A DNA stretch of 64,000 nucleotides from Ascarosepion bandense (GCA_037127315.1 JBBBDQ010001294.1:271001-335000), one strand, 5' to 3'. Numbered from the stretch's first letter, positions 30,638-40,905 are shown. A program made the numbers and translations. The notes: a model not told the origin generated them from the sequence alone.

Positions 30638-31064
30638 TGTAATATAACAATCTGGCCCCACCCGAGGAAGGCTGATGCAAGCGGGGGCGTTTCCGGTCGT
30701 TGAAAGGAACGGATGTTTGTTTGACCTTATTTCCGGCAGTAGCGGAAATGGCTACAAGAGGCAAACAGAACAGGTGTCTCTGAGAATTACGTGGGCGTGC
30801 GTGGGCGAGGCAAAAAACCGGAAGAAAAAGTCCCGGTTTGGAGATTATAAAAAGACCTCAGCGCATGGATTCACCAGACAGAGAGACGAGACAGACCAGA
30901 GTAGCAGTAGAGAGAGAGACACAACAGACGACACTCCCGTCAACCCATTAGAAGCGCGCTCTCTAAATTCTCTGTCCCTGTGCTACACGGTTCATCATCA
31001 TTAATAAAAAATACAACTTATATTTTTATATATATGCATGTTTGTTGTTTATTGATATACAACA
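30638..31064 (+). repeat. 5' LTR
   Basis: 427 bases, TG...CA ends. A TATA box (TATAAAAAG, 30846-30854) and a polyadenylation signal (AATAAA, 31003-31008) are placed as expected for U3-R-U5. The GC content is clearly higher than in the flanking repeats. Confidence 0.9.
30846..30854 (+). promoter_or_regulatory. LTR TATA box
   Basis: TATAAAAAG, duplicated at about 33330-33338 in the 3' LTR. It probably sets the start of the genomic RNA about 25-30 bases downstream. Confidence 0.65.
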
Positions 31065-31075
31065 GACTAAAATAA

Positions 31076-31092
31076 TTGGTGCCTAAGTGACT
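31076..31092 (+). other. Primer-binding-site candidate
   Basis: TTGGTGCCTAAGTGACT lies 11 bases after the 5' LTR. TGG at the start fits the complement of a tRNA 3' CCA end. I cannot assign the tRNA. Confidence 0.45.
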
Positions 31093-31235
31093 TGCTGTTT
31101 TGAGACAACAAAACAGATAGATACAAGCTGGTTACCACGGCGACGATTGAAAATTCAACGGACTTAAAACTACCAGAGAGAAAGAAAAAAGAAAACGAAA
31201 ATATATAGCAGCCGCGCGACTATAGACGTCAGCCA

Positions 31236-31476
31236 AGGTAGGTGACTCTTTGATTTGATAGTGTGTGTGTTTTCTGCTCGTGTTCATAAGTCTAGTTAGA
31301 AAAAAAAAAAATGCATACTTTTGCCGAGCTGACCCTAGAATTGAGAAATGTGTCGAACACATTAAGGATAGAACGGAGGGGGTGTAGGACTACATGTAGA
31401 GAGTAGCAGTAGCGGAGAGCGCATAGGTTTGGGGTTGACGGGAGGAAGAAAGTTGAAATATTACCTATCTGTAAGT
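31236..31476 (+). other. Leader with splice-donor-like sites and a 31-codon Gag-start-like frame
   Basis: Donor-like CAAG|GTAGGTGA at about 31236 and CT|GTAAGTAC at about 31470 precede and follow a short frame at 31311-31406 (MHTFAELTLELRNVSNTLRI, then a stop after 31 codons). It resembles the first residues of a deleted gag. The donors would allow joining to the acceptor at 32022. Splicing is inferred. Confidence 0.4.
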
Positions 31477-32009
31477 ACAAAACATCTGAGTTAATGATTT
31501 ATTTCTGTTGTTAATATTTTACCATATATGTGAAGTGAGTTTACTGGTATGTTGCTTAATTAATCTTACTTTTATTGAGTAAGTGAAATGTAAAATCATG
31601 TAAAGGAAGTTTCTTCTACTCTTTAAAGTGGATAATTGGATTAACTTGTTGATAACAATGTTTTCGTTGGGTTGTGCAGTGTGAGGTTTTCTTTTTTTTT
31701 TTGAATTTCTTTTCAATGACTGTACACTACAAAATGATTTACATTTCTATGGTTGTGAATTATGCTTTTGGCAGGTTCCCATCAATTCAACATCCTCTGT
31801 GAATTTTCATTTATGTGACTTGGGAAATATCTTTTGAAGATATATTAATTTCTGAAAACTTTATATTGACACGGATAGACCTGCAGATTCCACAGTTGAT
31901 CGGAACAAAAAGAAAGATACAAACGTGGAAAATTATTAATAGTATCTAAAGCATAAAGTAAATTATATGTCTCTGGTTCAGTGGGTTGGTCCCCAATTAC
32001 GCAGTAATT

Positions 32010-32022
32010 TCCCAATTTTTCA
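32010..32022 (+). promoter_or_regulatory. Candidate splice acceptor
   Basis: Pyrimidine-rich CCCAATTTTTCAG directly before the membrane-protein ORF. An AG at the exact 3' end and the ATG shortly after support subgenomic splicing. Confidence 0.5.
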
Positions 32023-32031
32023 GTGGACACC

Positions 32032-32442
32032 ATGCCGGTAGAATTGCGCAATATGGAGGAGATTCCTATCCGCAAACTAGTAAATACCTTGGAACAGATA
32101 GATATGGAAAGATTTAGTGAAGGATATGAAGAACTCCCGAAGAAGTTGACAATAGAAGTCATTGCTGGCGTGGTCGGCGTTATGATAATCCTTGGAATAA
32201 TAACTAGGAAGCGGATTTTTAAGTGTGAAAGAAGCAACAGTGCTTTGGAAAAGGAAAGGGAGTTATCCGTTGTGAATGGTACTCCGGGGTCAACGGGTGT
32301 TCAACACTCAAATGTCTCTGCGTTAAACAGAGAGATGTCAAAAAATCAGATACGCTTGGATTCGAATTCAGAGGAAGTAGTTCAGGGAATGGAAAACATT
32401 GTACAAACTAAGGAACTACGAGTCACGGGTCCATTGTTTTAG
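32032..32442 (+). CDS. Single-pass membrane protein ORF of the LTR element (Env-tail-like)
   Basis: This is the only sizeable open frame in the interior: 136 codons from ATG 32032 to the stop at 32442. It can be extended to GTG 32023 but not beyond the stop at 32005. Residues about 1-38 are acidic and hydrophilic, residues 39-57 (LTIEVIAGVVGVMIILGII) form one membrane helix, then a basic stop-transfer segment (TRKRIFK) and a 70-residue Ser/Glu/Asn-rich tail. A splice acceptor (CCCAATTTTTCAG, ending 32022) sits 9 bases before the ATG. Position 3' of a deleted gag-pol, acceptor and topology resemble the transmembrane end of a retroviral-type envelope gene. No receptor-binding or fusion region is recognisable, so this is a remnant or a reduced accessory protein. 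Function unknown. Confidence 0.6.
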   Translation: MPVELRNMEEIPIRKLVNTLEQIDMERFSEGYEELPKKLTIEVIAGVVGVMIILGIITRKRIFKCERSNSALEKERELSVVNGTPGSTGVQHSNVSALNREMSKNQIRLDSNSEEVVQGMENIVQTKELRVTGPLF

Positions 32443-33099
32443 ACTAAATTAATATAGATGAAACCTCTAATCCTCCACAAGTAAATTGCATGCGGATTAA
32501 CGTTGGAATCAGGGTAATTTTCTTCATTTTCTATTGAACATTTCTCGGTCAGACTATGAATGATATGTACTGCAGATAATGGCCATTTTTCTGTGTTCAA
32601 ACATAGTATGTTTGAAATTAAATTAAATTAAATGAAGTTACATGTGTAACAATAAACTCGAGCAGAAACACGCATGGTGTTGGTCAAAGGTCATTTACTC
32701 GATGTCAGTTTAGAAACTGGGGCGCGGTTACCGCCTATAATCATGTGGTTATGCATCGAGGCGTCTACGCTTATGGACAGAGTCGAGAAAGAAAATGAAC
32801 ATTTTTAAGAACTTTGCCCAATTCTGTGAAAATGGATATTAAAAAAAAAAAAAAAAAAAAGAACAATGAAACATTGAGCTGGTAGAACAATTTTCACGAT
32901 GGACACGAACATTGTTGGAATAGATAGAAACAGATATAGATGTAGGCTCCCCTATATATTTTTTTGTTGTTTTTTTTGTTTCGGCATGCACATGTTTTGT
33001 TGTTTTGGCGTGCACATGTTTTATACAATTGTCGGGCTTGTGTGGCATGGGGAGGTGTGTGAGGGTGTTGCGCTTAAAATGTTCTTAGGTGAACATTTT
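32443..33099. other. 3' untranslated interior of the LTR element
   Basis: No long frame. It contains a poly-A run (32840-32860) and at 32921-32943 a copy of the flanking minisatellite motif GATAGAAACAGATATAGAT inside the element. Confidence 0.6.
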
Positions 33100-33120
33100 G
33101 GAAAATGGGAGGGCGAGGAA
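33100..33120 (+). other. Polypurine tract
   Basis: GGAAAATGGGAGGGCGAGGA immediately before the 3' LTR, with a single T and C in 21 bases. It would prime plus-strand DNA synthesis. Confidence 0.75.
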
Positions 33121-33548
33121 TGTAATATAACAATCTGGCCCCACCCGAGGAAGGCTGATGCAAGCGGGGGCGTTTCCGGTCGTTGAAAGGAACGGATGTT
33201 TGTTTGACCTTATTTCCGGCAGTAGTGGAAATGGCTACAAGAGGCAAACAGAACAAGGTGTCTCTGAGAATTACGTGGGCGTGCGTGGGCGAGGCAAAAA
33301 ACCGGAAGAAAAAGTCCCGGTTTGGAGATTATAAAAAGACCTCGGCGCACGGATTCACCAGACAGAGAGACGAGACAGACCAGAGTAGCAGTAGAGAGAG
33401 AGACACAACAGACGACACTCCCGTCAACCCATTAGAAGCGCGCTCTCTAAATTCTCTGTCCCTGTGCTACACGGTTCATCGTCATTAATAAAAAATACAA
33501 CTTATATTTTTATATATATGCGTGTTTGTTGTTTGTCGATATACAACA
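33121..33548 (+). repeat. 3' LTR
   Basis: 428 bases, collinear with the 5' LTR. Differences include AACAAGG versus AACAGG (indel), GGCGCAC versus AGCGCAT and CATCGTC versus CATCATC. Confidence 0.9.
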
Positions 33549-33621
33549 GATAGAAACAGATATAGATAAACAGAAAGGTAGATAGAAACAGATATAGATA
33601 AACAGAAAGATAGATAGAAAC

Positions 33622-33660
<39 letters not shown>

Positions 33661-33709
33661 AACAGATATAGATAAACAGATAGATAGATAGAAACAGATA
33701 TAGATAAAC

Positions 33710-33744
<35 letters not shown>

Positions 33745-33905
33745 CAGATAGATAGATAGACAGATAAATAGATATAGATAAACAGAAAGATAGATAGAAA
33801 CAGATATAGATAAACAGAAAGATAGATAGAAACAAATATAGATAAACAGAAAGATAGATAGATAGAAACAGATATAGATAAACAGAAAGATAGATAGAAA
33901 CAGAT

Positions 33906-33938
<33 letters not shown>

Positions 33939-34215
33939 AACAGATATAGATAAACAGAAAGATAGAAACAGATATAGATAAACAGAACGATAGATAGATA
34001 GAAACAGATATAGATAAACAAGAATGATAGATAGAAACAGATATAGATAAACAGAAAGATAGACAGGTAGACAGAAACAGATATAGATAAACAGAAAGGT
34101 AGATAGGTAGATAGAAACAGATATAGATAAACAGAAAGGTAGATAGAAACAGATACAGAGAGATAAAAAGTAACATAGATAGATAGAAACAGAAATAGAT
34201 AGATATTTACACAAT
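33549..34215. repeat. GATA-based minisatellite field, right block
   Basis: Same unit as 29640-30637 (GATAGAAACAGATATAGAT, AAACAGAAAGATAGATAG). This is the other side of the array split by the LTR element. Long minus-strand frames are artefacts. Confidence 0.9.
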
Positions 34216-34680
34216 GAATGATAAAGCTTAAGGCAAAAGTGAATAAAAACTGACAAATTTACTTTCTAGTAAAACAGTGAATAGAACCTATATATAAATT
34301 AACCATTCACTCTTGATTGAATATGGAAGAAGTTCGATTTAACATTAAACAGATTATTAAATAATCCAAAAACAGAAACCTATCAAGTAGTAGCCATGAA
34401 GCTATATTTGGTTAGTTTTTTTTTTTAAGTTCATGAATGCAGCGACGACTTTGGAAATAGAAACGTTTATCTTCTTCTGCTGTAGTCTATCTCATTGTAT
34501 GTTTGCGGACTTCAAATGCTTATTGAGAAGAATCAAACTTTGTCCACGAGTGCCAAATACAAATAGGCTAATTAAGGGCTATTTTCTTTCTAGTGAGAAA
34601 CAACATTGTAGACAACAGCACTGAATAACCTGGGTTACACGCACACACAATCTTACAGATATTAATTAAATTTCTATGCT
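34216..34680. other. No recognised feature
   Basis: Unique-looking AT-rich spacer between two opposite-strand tetranucleotide fields. Confidence 0.4.
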
Positions 34681-35024
34681 TGTATCTATATATTTCTGTT
34701 CCTTTCTATTCCTATCTACCGCTATCTATATCTTCTTATCTATATATTTCTTTCTATCTACCTTGCTATCTTTTCCTATTTATATATCTATCTATACGTA
34801 TGTGTCTTTTCCTATTTATCTATCTTTCTATCTAATGGTGCGTGTATATCTGTTACTATCTATCTATCAATATCTATGTTCTTCTCCCAATTGATCTAAG
34901 TTCTTTTCTTAATTTATCTATCTATTTATTTAAGTTCTTTTTCCCAATCTGTCTATCTAAGCTCTATTCCCCATCTATCTATATATATATCTATGTTCTT
35001 CTCCCATTCTAAGTTCTGTTCCCC

Positions 35025-35062
<38 letters not shown>

Positions 35063-35203
35063 GTTCTTCTCCCATTCTAAGTTCTATTCCCCATCTATCT
35101 ATCTATCTATCTATCTAATTTCTTCCCCCAATCTATCTAAGTTCTTCTCCCAATCTATCTATCTAAGTTCTTCTCCCAATCTATCTAAGTTCTTCCCTCC
35201 CTA

Positions 35204-35252
<49 letters not shown>

Positions 35253-35270
35253 GTGTCTAAGTTCTTCTCC

Positions 35271-35318
<48 letters not shown>

Positions 35319-35329
35319 GCCGTCTCTTC

Positions 35330-35377
<48 letters not shown>

Positions 35378-35452
35378 AGTCTCTTTATATCTACCTAAGT
35401 TCTTCTCCCAATCTATCTATCTATGTATCTACGACTCTTCATATCTCTCTTC

Positions 35453-35485
<33 letters not shown>

Positions 35486-35505
35486 GACTCTTCATATCTC
35501 TCTTC

Positions 35506-35540
<35 letters not shown>
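34681..35540. repeat. TATC minisatellite field (reverse orientation of GATA)
   Basis: (TATC)n runs alternate with spacers AGTTCTTCTCCCAATCTATC, TATGTTCTTCTCCCATTC and CGACTCTTCATATCTCTCTT. Spacer-plus-run units are 25-60 bases. The strand of the tetranucleotide is opposite to that at 29472-34215, so the two fields face each other. Confidence 0.9.
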
Positions 35541-35541
<1 letters not shown>

Positions 35542-36320
35542 GTGGTTAGTATACCTCATTACAGATGCATTAAAGGCCTTAAATTGCATGCAGACATGTT
35601 TGTCAACACAAGTTCCAGCTGGGTTTTTCCCATTTAACAGCGAGAGTTTGGTATGTCTAACAGGGTACAGGCTTCTCAGCAACTGTCAAGATCCAGATCT
35701 TTATAAGATGCCTCATGCCAATAAAAACAGCAGTTGATTGTTAGAAAGATATGTTGTATTGCTAAGTCAGTCCTGTGAACATTTTGCTCCTGGAGTTTTC
35801 CGTGATTTTCAAGGCAGTGTTATTTCTTTAATACTTCCCATCCATTTCCTTATTATCTCTATAACTGCTGAGAGAGCAATCAGTTAGATGTTTCCTCGTC
35901 AAACTCAACAGACTCTTTGCTTAAACAATAACTGTAGTGAAGGAAGAGACTTACTTCATGGAGTGAAGCAGGCAAAAACTTGTCTCACAACTAGGTCCAT
36001 AAATTTAGGTGAGGTGTTGCCAAGATGGCAGAGAAAAAATATGGCTTGCCTCTCATGAGACCAGACAAGACCAAAAAAGATTCACGAGAGAAGGTTCTAA
36101 CTGTATGATTAGTTGCTTATTCTGATTGGTTTGACCAGCCAATAAAAAATGAGCTACAGCGATATAAATGTATTATCATCTGAGACAAGGAAGAAACAGA
36201 AATGGTCTGACTGTGAAGCAAGACAGTGCTAGTGGAAAGTGAATTTTGCTGCTCTCACAACCTATAACAACATATCTAACTATTCCTATCAATTCCTGTC
36301 TATTTATCTACATGGTGTAG
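35541..36320 (+). other. Unique region with a promoter-like segment (possible solo LTR)
   Basis: No coding motif. At 36130-36165 a CCAAT box (CCAGCCAATAAAAA) is followed by GATATAAATG, a TATA-like element, then GAGACAAGGAAGAAACAG. A stretch from TGTTGCCAAG (36015) to CTATAACAACA (about 36271) has TG...CA ends and would fit a 257-bp solo LTR. No second copy is present to confirm it. Confidence 0.35.
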
Positions 36321-36332
36321 TGTTAACATATA

Positions 36333-36437
36333 TATGTTATATATATATGTTATATATGTTATATATATGTTATATTTATGTTATATATGTTATATATATG
36401 TTATATTTATGTTATATATGTTATATATATGTTATAT
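36333..36437. repeat. TATATGTTA minisatellite
   Basis: Repeated TATATATGTTA and TATTTATGTTA units, about 10 copies of 9-12 bases. Confidence 0.85.
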
Positions 36438-36500
36438 AGTGCAGTGGATATGAGTAAGAAATGTAGTGTTCAAATTCAAGCCAACTTCATTGCATCAAAT
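36436..36500 (+). repeat. SINE-T3-like head fragment
   Basis: GTGCAGTGGATATGAG and AGTGTTCAAATTCAAG resemble the A- and B-box parts of SINE-T3. The body is not recognisable downstream. Confidence 0.4.
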
Positions 36501-36800
36501 CTTGCACAATTATACTTGGTAGCAATGTGGGGTGAAGAACCACTTTAAATTCAAAATTGTTAAAAAGACAATAGGAAAGCATCATTTCCAAAAAGTAATG
36601 GCAAGTTATTGATAACATAAAAAAAGGAATCTGTGAATTATGATCGTCTTTGTCCTTAATGAAAATGGTATTTAAATGAGTGGAACAATGTTACGCAGAG
36701 TGAATAAAATCAACTGCACTATATCTATACAGCTGATGGAAAATATAAAGAGACACACATTATAAATAATAATGTTAAACAAATAAAAATTCATATATAT
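36501..36800. other. No recognised feature
   Basis: AT-rich spacer. Confidence 0.4.
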
Positions 36801-37106
36801 AGTCATCTGCAGACAGATCTGTTTCGCTGTATCACATCTCATCAGGATGGTTAGACAGCTGATTGCTTTTTACCCAGGATTGAAACCCGACTGAATTGGC
36901 GTCAGTCGGTGATTCTACCTCCAAGCTACAGGAGCCTGGTAGGAGGAGGCAGACATTTTAGTGTGTATGCTATCATTATACACGCCCAATAGCTGAGAGT
37001 GTTCTCTATTCATTGCTGAATGAAAAATGCACAGATGCCAGAGTAGCTACTGTTTTCAAAGTCTACCATTCTTACAGAGTCCTCAATCAGGGTGTGAGAG
37101 CATAGT
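36801..37106 (-). mobile_element. SINE-T2, full length, minus strand
   Basis: The reverse complement runs from CACACCCTGATTGAGGACTC to GTATCACATC...GACAGATCTGTCTGCAGATG. The A-box region (TAGCTTGGAGGTAGAATCAC) and B-box region (GTCGGGTTTCAATCCTGGG) are well kept. It is flanked on the left by a short TA tract. Confidence 0.8.
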
Positions 37107-37290
37107 TTTTTTTACATTTGGAAAAGAATTATAGCTCATTTCCAAATAGAAAATATTCAAAAGTTCTATAACATAAATGTATTGAACACTTTTTAATACA
37201 ACTGTTTTTTTTTTTTATCTTTCACCCCACACAAGGCAGAAATGCCACTGGTGCATAGGGAATTACTGAAGAGGTGAGATTAGAAAGAGG
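37107..37290 (-). repeat. R3 fragment followed by LINE-B 3' end (minus)
   Basis: AAAATATTCAAAAGTTCTAT (R3) at 37150, then poly-T at 37206 with ATCTTTCACCCCACACAAGG and CACTGGTGCATAGGG (LINE-B 3'UTR reversed). Confidence 0.6.
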
Positions 37291-37399
37291 AACTGGTCTA
37301 ATTTAATTATGTACTGCTCTAATTTAATTATGGAGAAAAACTAATATATATATATATATATATATATATAATCTCTTTAACCTGTTGTGCTAACATTCT

Positions 37400-39110
37400 G
37401 CCCTGAAAAATGCATAGCAAAAAGTTTTACCCCAACAGTTTTCAGCATTATAAGGTGGAAGCTCCTGTCCCAAACATCTTTATACATGCTGCCTCTAAAA
37501 CTGCTCCCATAGTGGAGTGTTTTATACCAAACAAAAACTTTCGGCAAAATTCAGTTAACTGTGGTTCACCACTGACTGTACTGCAGTCACCGTTTATGGG
37601 AAATGCTAGTTCTTCCATCACAAGGAACAATGTAGTCTGGCCCTTACTTCTTTCATGTAAGCACATTTTGGAAAACACAAAGAGCAGCTACATGCAAGCT
37701 GTTCAGGCCAAGGTTGAAAAGAAACAAATTGAATATTGACCCCAATGTTATATCCTGCTGGATAGACAAGGCAAAGCTTTTCACCTCAGTGTGTTGCCTC
37801 AAATTCAATGTTAGATGACAAAGACTCCTCAACTTCCCACATCTCAATCACAATCTCCAGAATATTTTCATTTCATAAAAGAAATCTTGACCCCAAAAAA
37901 GCTACTGGCCTGGATAAAATTCCAATGGTCCTCCTTAAGAATATCAATCTAGAATTATCTTTGATTCTAGCAAAATAATATAACCATTGTCTGAGAGAGA
38001 AATCTTTCCCAAGTATGTGAAAGAAGGCATGTGTATGTCTCTTTTTCACAAACATTGGCAACCAATCCTCCCTCTCTTTCAGTACAGACTCATCAGGCAC
38101 CTCAGTAACATCAACAAATTTTTGAGGCCATTATCAGTGAGAATGGCATTGAGCACCTGGATAAGAATAATATCTTGTTTGATGAGAAGTATGGGTTTCA
38201 ATCAGCCCAATTCATTGCTGTCATCATAACAACCATTACATACAGACGTATTGAGACCTTTGATGACATTCACATCTCAAAAAACATAGTATTAGATATC
38301 TTGAAAACTTTCAACAAGGTACAGCATAAAAGCTTGCTACACAAAACTCTCTAGCTACGAAATCATTGGAAAGGTTTTCTCTATCATAAAATCTTTCCTA
38401 ACTGTTATTAGAAAGGTAATTATTAATAGCCAATTCTCCAAGGACATGGCAATCAATAGACAAACCCTTTTACATAAATGATCTACCTAAGATATACTCT
38501 GATCATTTGTAAACATATATGCTGATGATGCAACTATAGGCAGACTCACCTCCAAAAGTCTTAATAATCAGAAATTGACAGTTAATCTTTCTTTCAATCT
38601 ATCACTAACTTCTCAGTGGAAAAAAACTGGCTGGTTACATTCAATTCCTCCAAAACCAAAATGGTTTAATTCCATCATTGCTGATCAGACAAACAACCAC
38701 CAGTCATGATGAACAGATTTTCCCTTGAGGAGGCCCTTGTTTTGAGAGGATGCTAAGCCTTCAGATCCAACCTCAAGTGGAATTTCTATATACATTGCAA
38801 AAGAAGCAGATCGAATGAGTGGCTCTCTATATCACTCCAGTAAGTATCTACAGGCTATCCTTTACCTTTATAAAAGCCAGTTCAAGCTGAAAATAGAGTC
38901 CTGTTGCCATATCTTGGTAGAAGCCCCCCAGATCTTACTTTCCAGTCTTGATAGTGTTCAAAATTATCTCCAAATCCTTCTTGAGGATAAATTATTTTCC
39001 ATAGATCAACCTCTTTCTCAAAGGTGGAATGTGGTGAGTCTCTCACTGTTCTATTGCTATTTCCATAAAAAGTGATCAAACTGCGTTACTTGGTTCCACC
39101 AGATATGACC
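37400..39110 (+). pseudogene. Decayed LINE reverse transcriptase (LINE-B-like)
   Basis: Collinear LINE motifs appear across changing frames: CKHILENTKSSYMQAVQAKV (linker, 37650), KKATGLDKIPMVLLKNINLE (RT N-terminus, 37895), NHCLREKSFPKYVKE (37985), NNILFDEKYGFQSAQF (38165), VLDILKTFNKVQHKSLLHKT (first Asp region, 38290), YADDATIGRLTSKS (catalytic box, 38520), LTSQWKK, then KIESCCHILVEAPQ and LSQRWNVVSLSLFYCYFHKK (thumb and C-terminus, 38885-39070). Many stops and small indels. Catalytic YADD survives. The element ends near 39110 in a VPPDMTFLAWTRH block. Confidence 0.82.
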
Positions 39111-39463
39111 TTCCTGGCTTGGACACGCCATACTACTTACATTGTAGCAAACCATACTTACATATATCCACAGACACACATCCATCCATGCTCACATACA
39201 AATCTTGCGTTCACACACTCACATATATATTTTTATGAAGACGAGATTTCTATGTGTATAACTAGTAGCATCATATATTTATGCAGGTATACTAACAAAT
39301 CTCATATATACTCACAAAATATTAATAGATTTGCATACTTACACACATACATATGTATATTTCCCTACAGACATATTCGTACTTATATATATGTATACAT
39401 ACAAATGTATTATTCATCCATCCATCCATTTATATCCACATATAATTTTTGTGTATATATGTA
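39111..39463. other. CA/TA-rich sequence downstream of the LINE relic
   Basis: Imperfect ACATA/CACA-rich DNA with ATCCATCCATCC at 39417-39428. No further coding motif. Confidence 0.5.
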
Positions 39464-40318
39464 TATACTAGCAGTATAGACTGGTGTTGCTCAGATGTAA
39501 TGAAAGCTTTAAAACTAATCCATGGTCCTGGAGCTCAGACTCTTTGGATGTTGGCAGGAAGACTAAAAAGCAATAGTTGTTTCCAGTCAAAGCAAAACCA
39601 GTGATTGAAAGAAAAATGAATGGATGTAAGTCAAATTTTGATTTCCAGTATGAATGTCAAATAAGCTTTCCGTTTCAAACTGAATTTTGAAGGCTAAATA
39701 AGTCCTCTGAGTAAATGTTATCATGGCTGAGACTAAGAACTATAATTATACCTACTTGGAGCAAAACCCAAAGCAATAACCCAAATAAAAGGGCTGAAAA
39801 CCTGATTTTAATCAGACCCAATAGGATATCAAGGTTTCAATTTCCAATATCGGAGTCAAATAAGTCATCCAAGGATAAACTAACCTAAGTAAGACCATGA
39901 AAACTTATCATACCCATCAGGAGTAAAATTGGAGAAAATCAGCCATATTGATGGTTGAATATTTGTTTTTGATCAGATTTGATAGAATACCGGGGGTATC
40001 GATTTCCAATATTGGAGAAAATGCGATCTAATGTTTGAGACTAAAAACTATAATTTTACCAAGTTAGAGCAAATTCTGCAGCAAGAACCACAATAAAAGG
40101 GCTGAAATCCTGATCTTGATCAGACCTGTTTAGATGTCGGGGTATTGATTTCTTATATCGGGGGAAATCAGAAAAAAATAAGTAGCCAATGACCTGACCA
40201 GAAGCCTAAAAAATATTCATGTGAAGTTTGGTGAGAATTGAATAAAATTGTGGATTTGTATAAAGAAGATACAGACAAATAGACATGCACACACACAAAC
40301 ATCTTGCCTTTTAAATAT
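39464..40318 (+). repeat. Dispersed repeat R1, long copy with an internal duplication
   Basis: Starts ACTAGCAGTATAGACTGGTG like the other R1 copies, but the middle is longer. A block around GAGACTAAGAACTATAATTA and AATAAAAGGGCTGAAA at 39728-39830 recurs at 40034-40135. The 3' end again runs into ACACACACA and a TTTATA tail. Confidence 0.7.
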
Positions 40319-40619
40319 ATTTATACATAAACAAGCTTTTTAATGTATATCTATTAATTTTGTATTTCTGTTCTCTCATGCCTTTTTTTCTGTACTCGTT
40401 TATAAAATCTTATACTTGTATATATAAGAACAATGTGAGTTTTTATGCACATGCATATTCACTCTTCTCCCCCAAACAAGGTGGTATGTTTCACATTTCA
40501 TACAGTCTAATAAATGTTACATACATATACCAGTATATATCATTTGGATTTTGATATCAACATGCACATACATGAGTAAACTAATCAATTCAGGAGGGTA
40601 CAATTGATTACATCCTTAA
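40319..40619. other. No recognised feature
   Basis: AT-rich spacer. Confidence 0.4.
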
Positions 40620-40905
40620 TCCAAGATTAACGCCAATATACATATAATCAGGTGCTCCAATATACACAAAAAATGTATATATAATTAGGTGCACTCTTAT
40701 ACACGAAGTATACTATAATTAGGTGCACCCATATACATAGAATATACATATAATAATGCATATAGTCATACATGTAACCATAATGATACTTGGGCACTCC
40801 TACATATATAGAACATGCACATAATTAGGTGCACCTATATACACAAAACAATTTTATATAACCTTACAGTTAGATGCACCCTTATACACATGAAATATTT
40901 CTATG
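40620..40905. repeat. Minisatellite with TAATTAGGTGCAC core
   Basis: About six units of 35-45 bases contain ATATAATTAGGTGCACCC and TATACACAAAA. Units are diverged. Confidence 0.75.

Larger units (their letters stand above)
30638..33548 (+). mobile_element. Young LTR retrotransposon, non-autonomous (2.9 kb)
   Basis: Two LTRs (30638-31064 and 33121-33548) begin TGTAATATAACA and end ATACAACA. The flanking GATA at 30634-30637 and 33549-33552 is compatible with a 4-bp target duplication, though the target is itself a GATA array. The LTRs differ at about eight positions, all transitions apart from a one-base indel, about 98 percent identity. The 2.06-kb interior has a primer-site candidate, a short Gag-start-like frame, one membrane-protein ORF and a polypurine tract, but no protease, RT, RNase H or integrase. 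It must rely on another element for copying. Confidence 0.9.

Noticed and set aside
29586..30764. Long minus-strand reading frames (up to 392 codons) rich in Y, L, S, I and F
   Set aside because: They are the translation of a GATA minisatellite, are open in all three frames and have no start context or domain.
30675..31004. Plus-strand frame of 109 codons repeated at 33183-33488
   Set aside because: It lies in the LTRs, is present twice because the LTRs are duplicated, and shows no domain. The LTR regulatory reading is sufficient.
31845..32237. Minus-strand frame of 130 codons
   Set aside because: Antisense to the membrane-protein ORF of the LTR element and its leader.
33485..34256. Three overlapping minus-strand frames of 178-248 codons
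   Set aside because: Same artefact of the GATA minisatellite in the right block.
39072..39479. 135-codon plus-strand frame
   Set aside because: It begins at the tail of a LINE and runs through CA/TA-rich low-complexity DNA.
40620..40905. CRISPR-like regular repeat
   Set aside because: Units are diverged, AT-rich and lack distinct spacers. This is an animal minisatellite, and the window shows no prokaryotic features.
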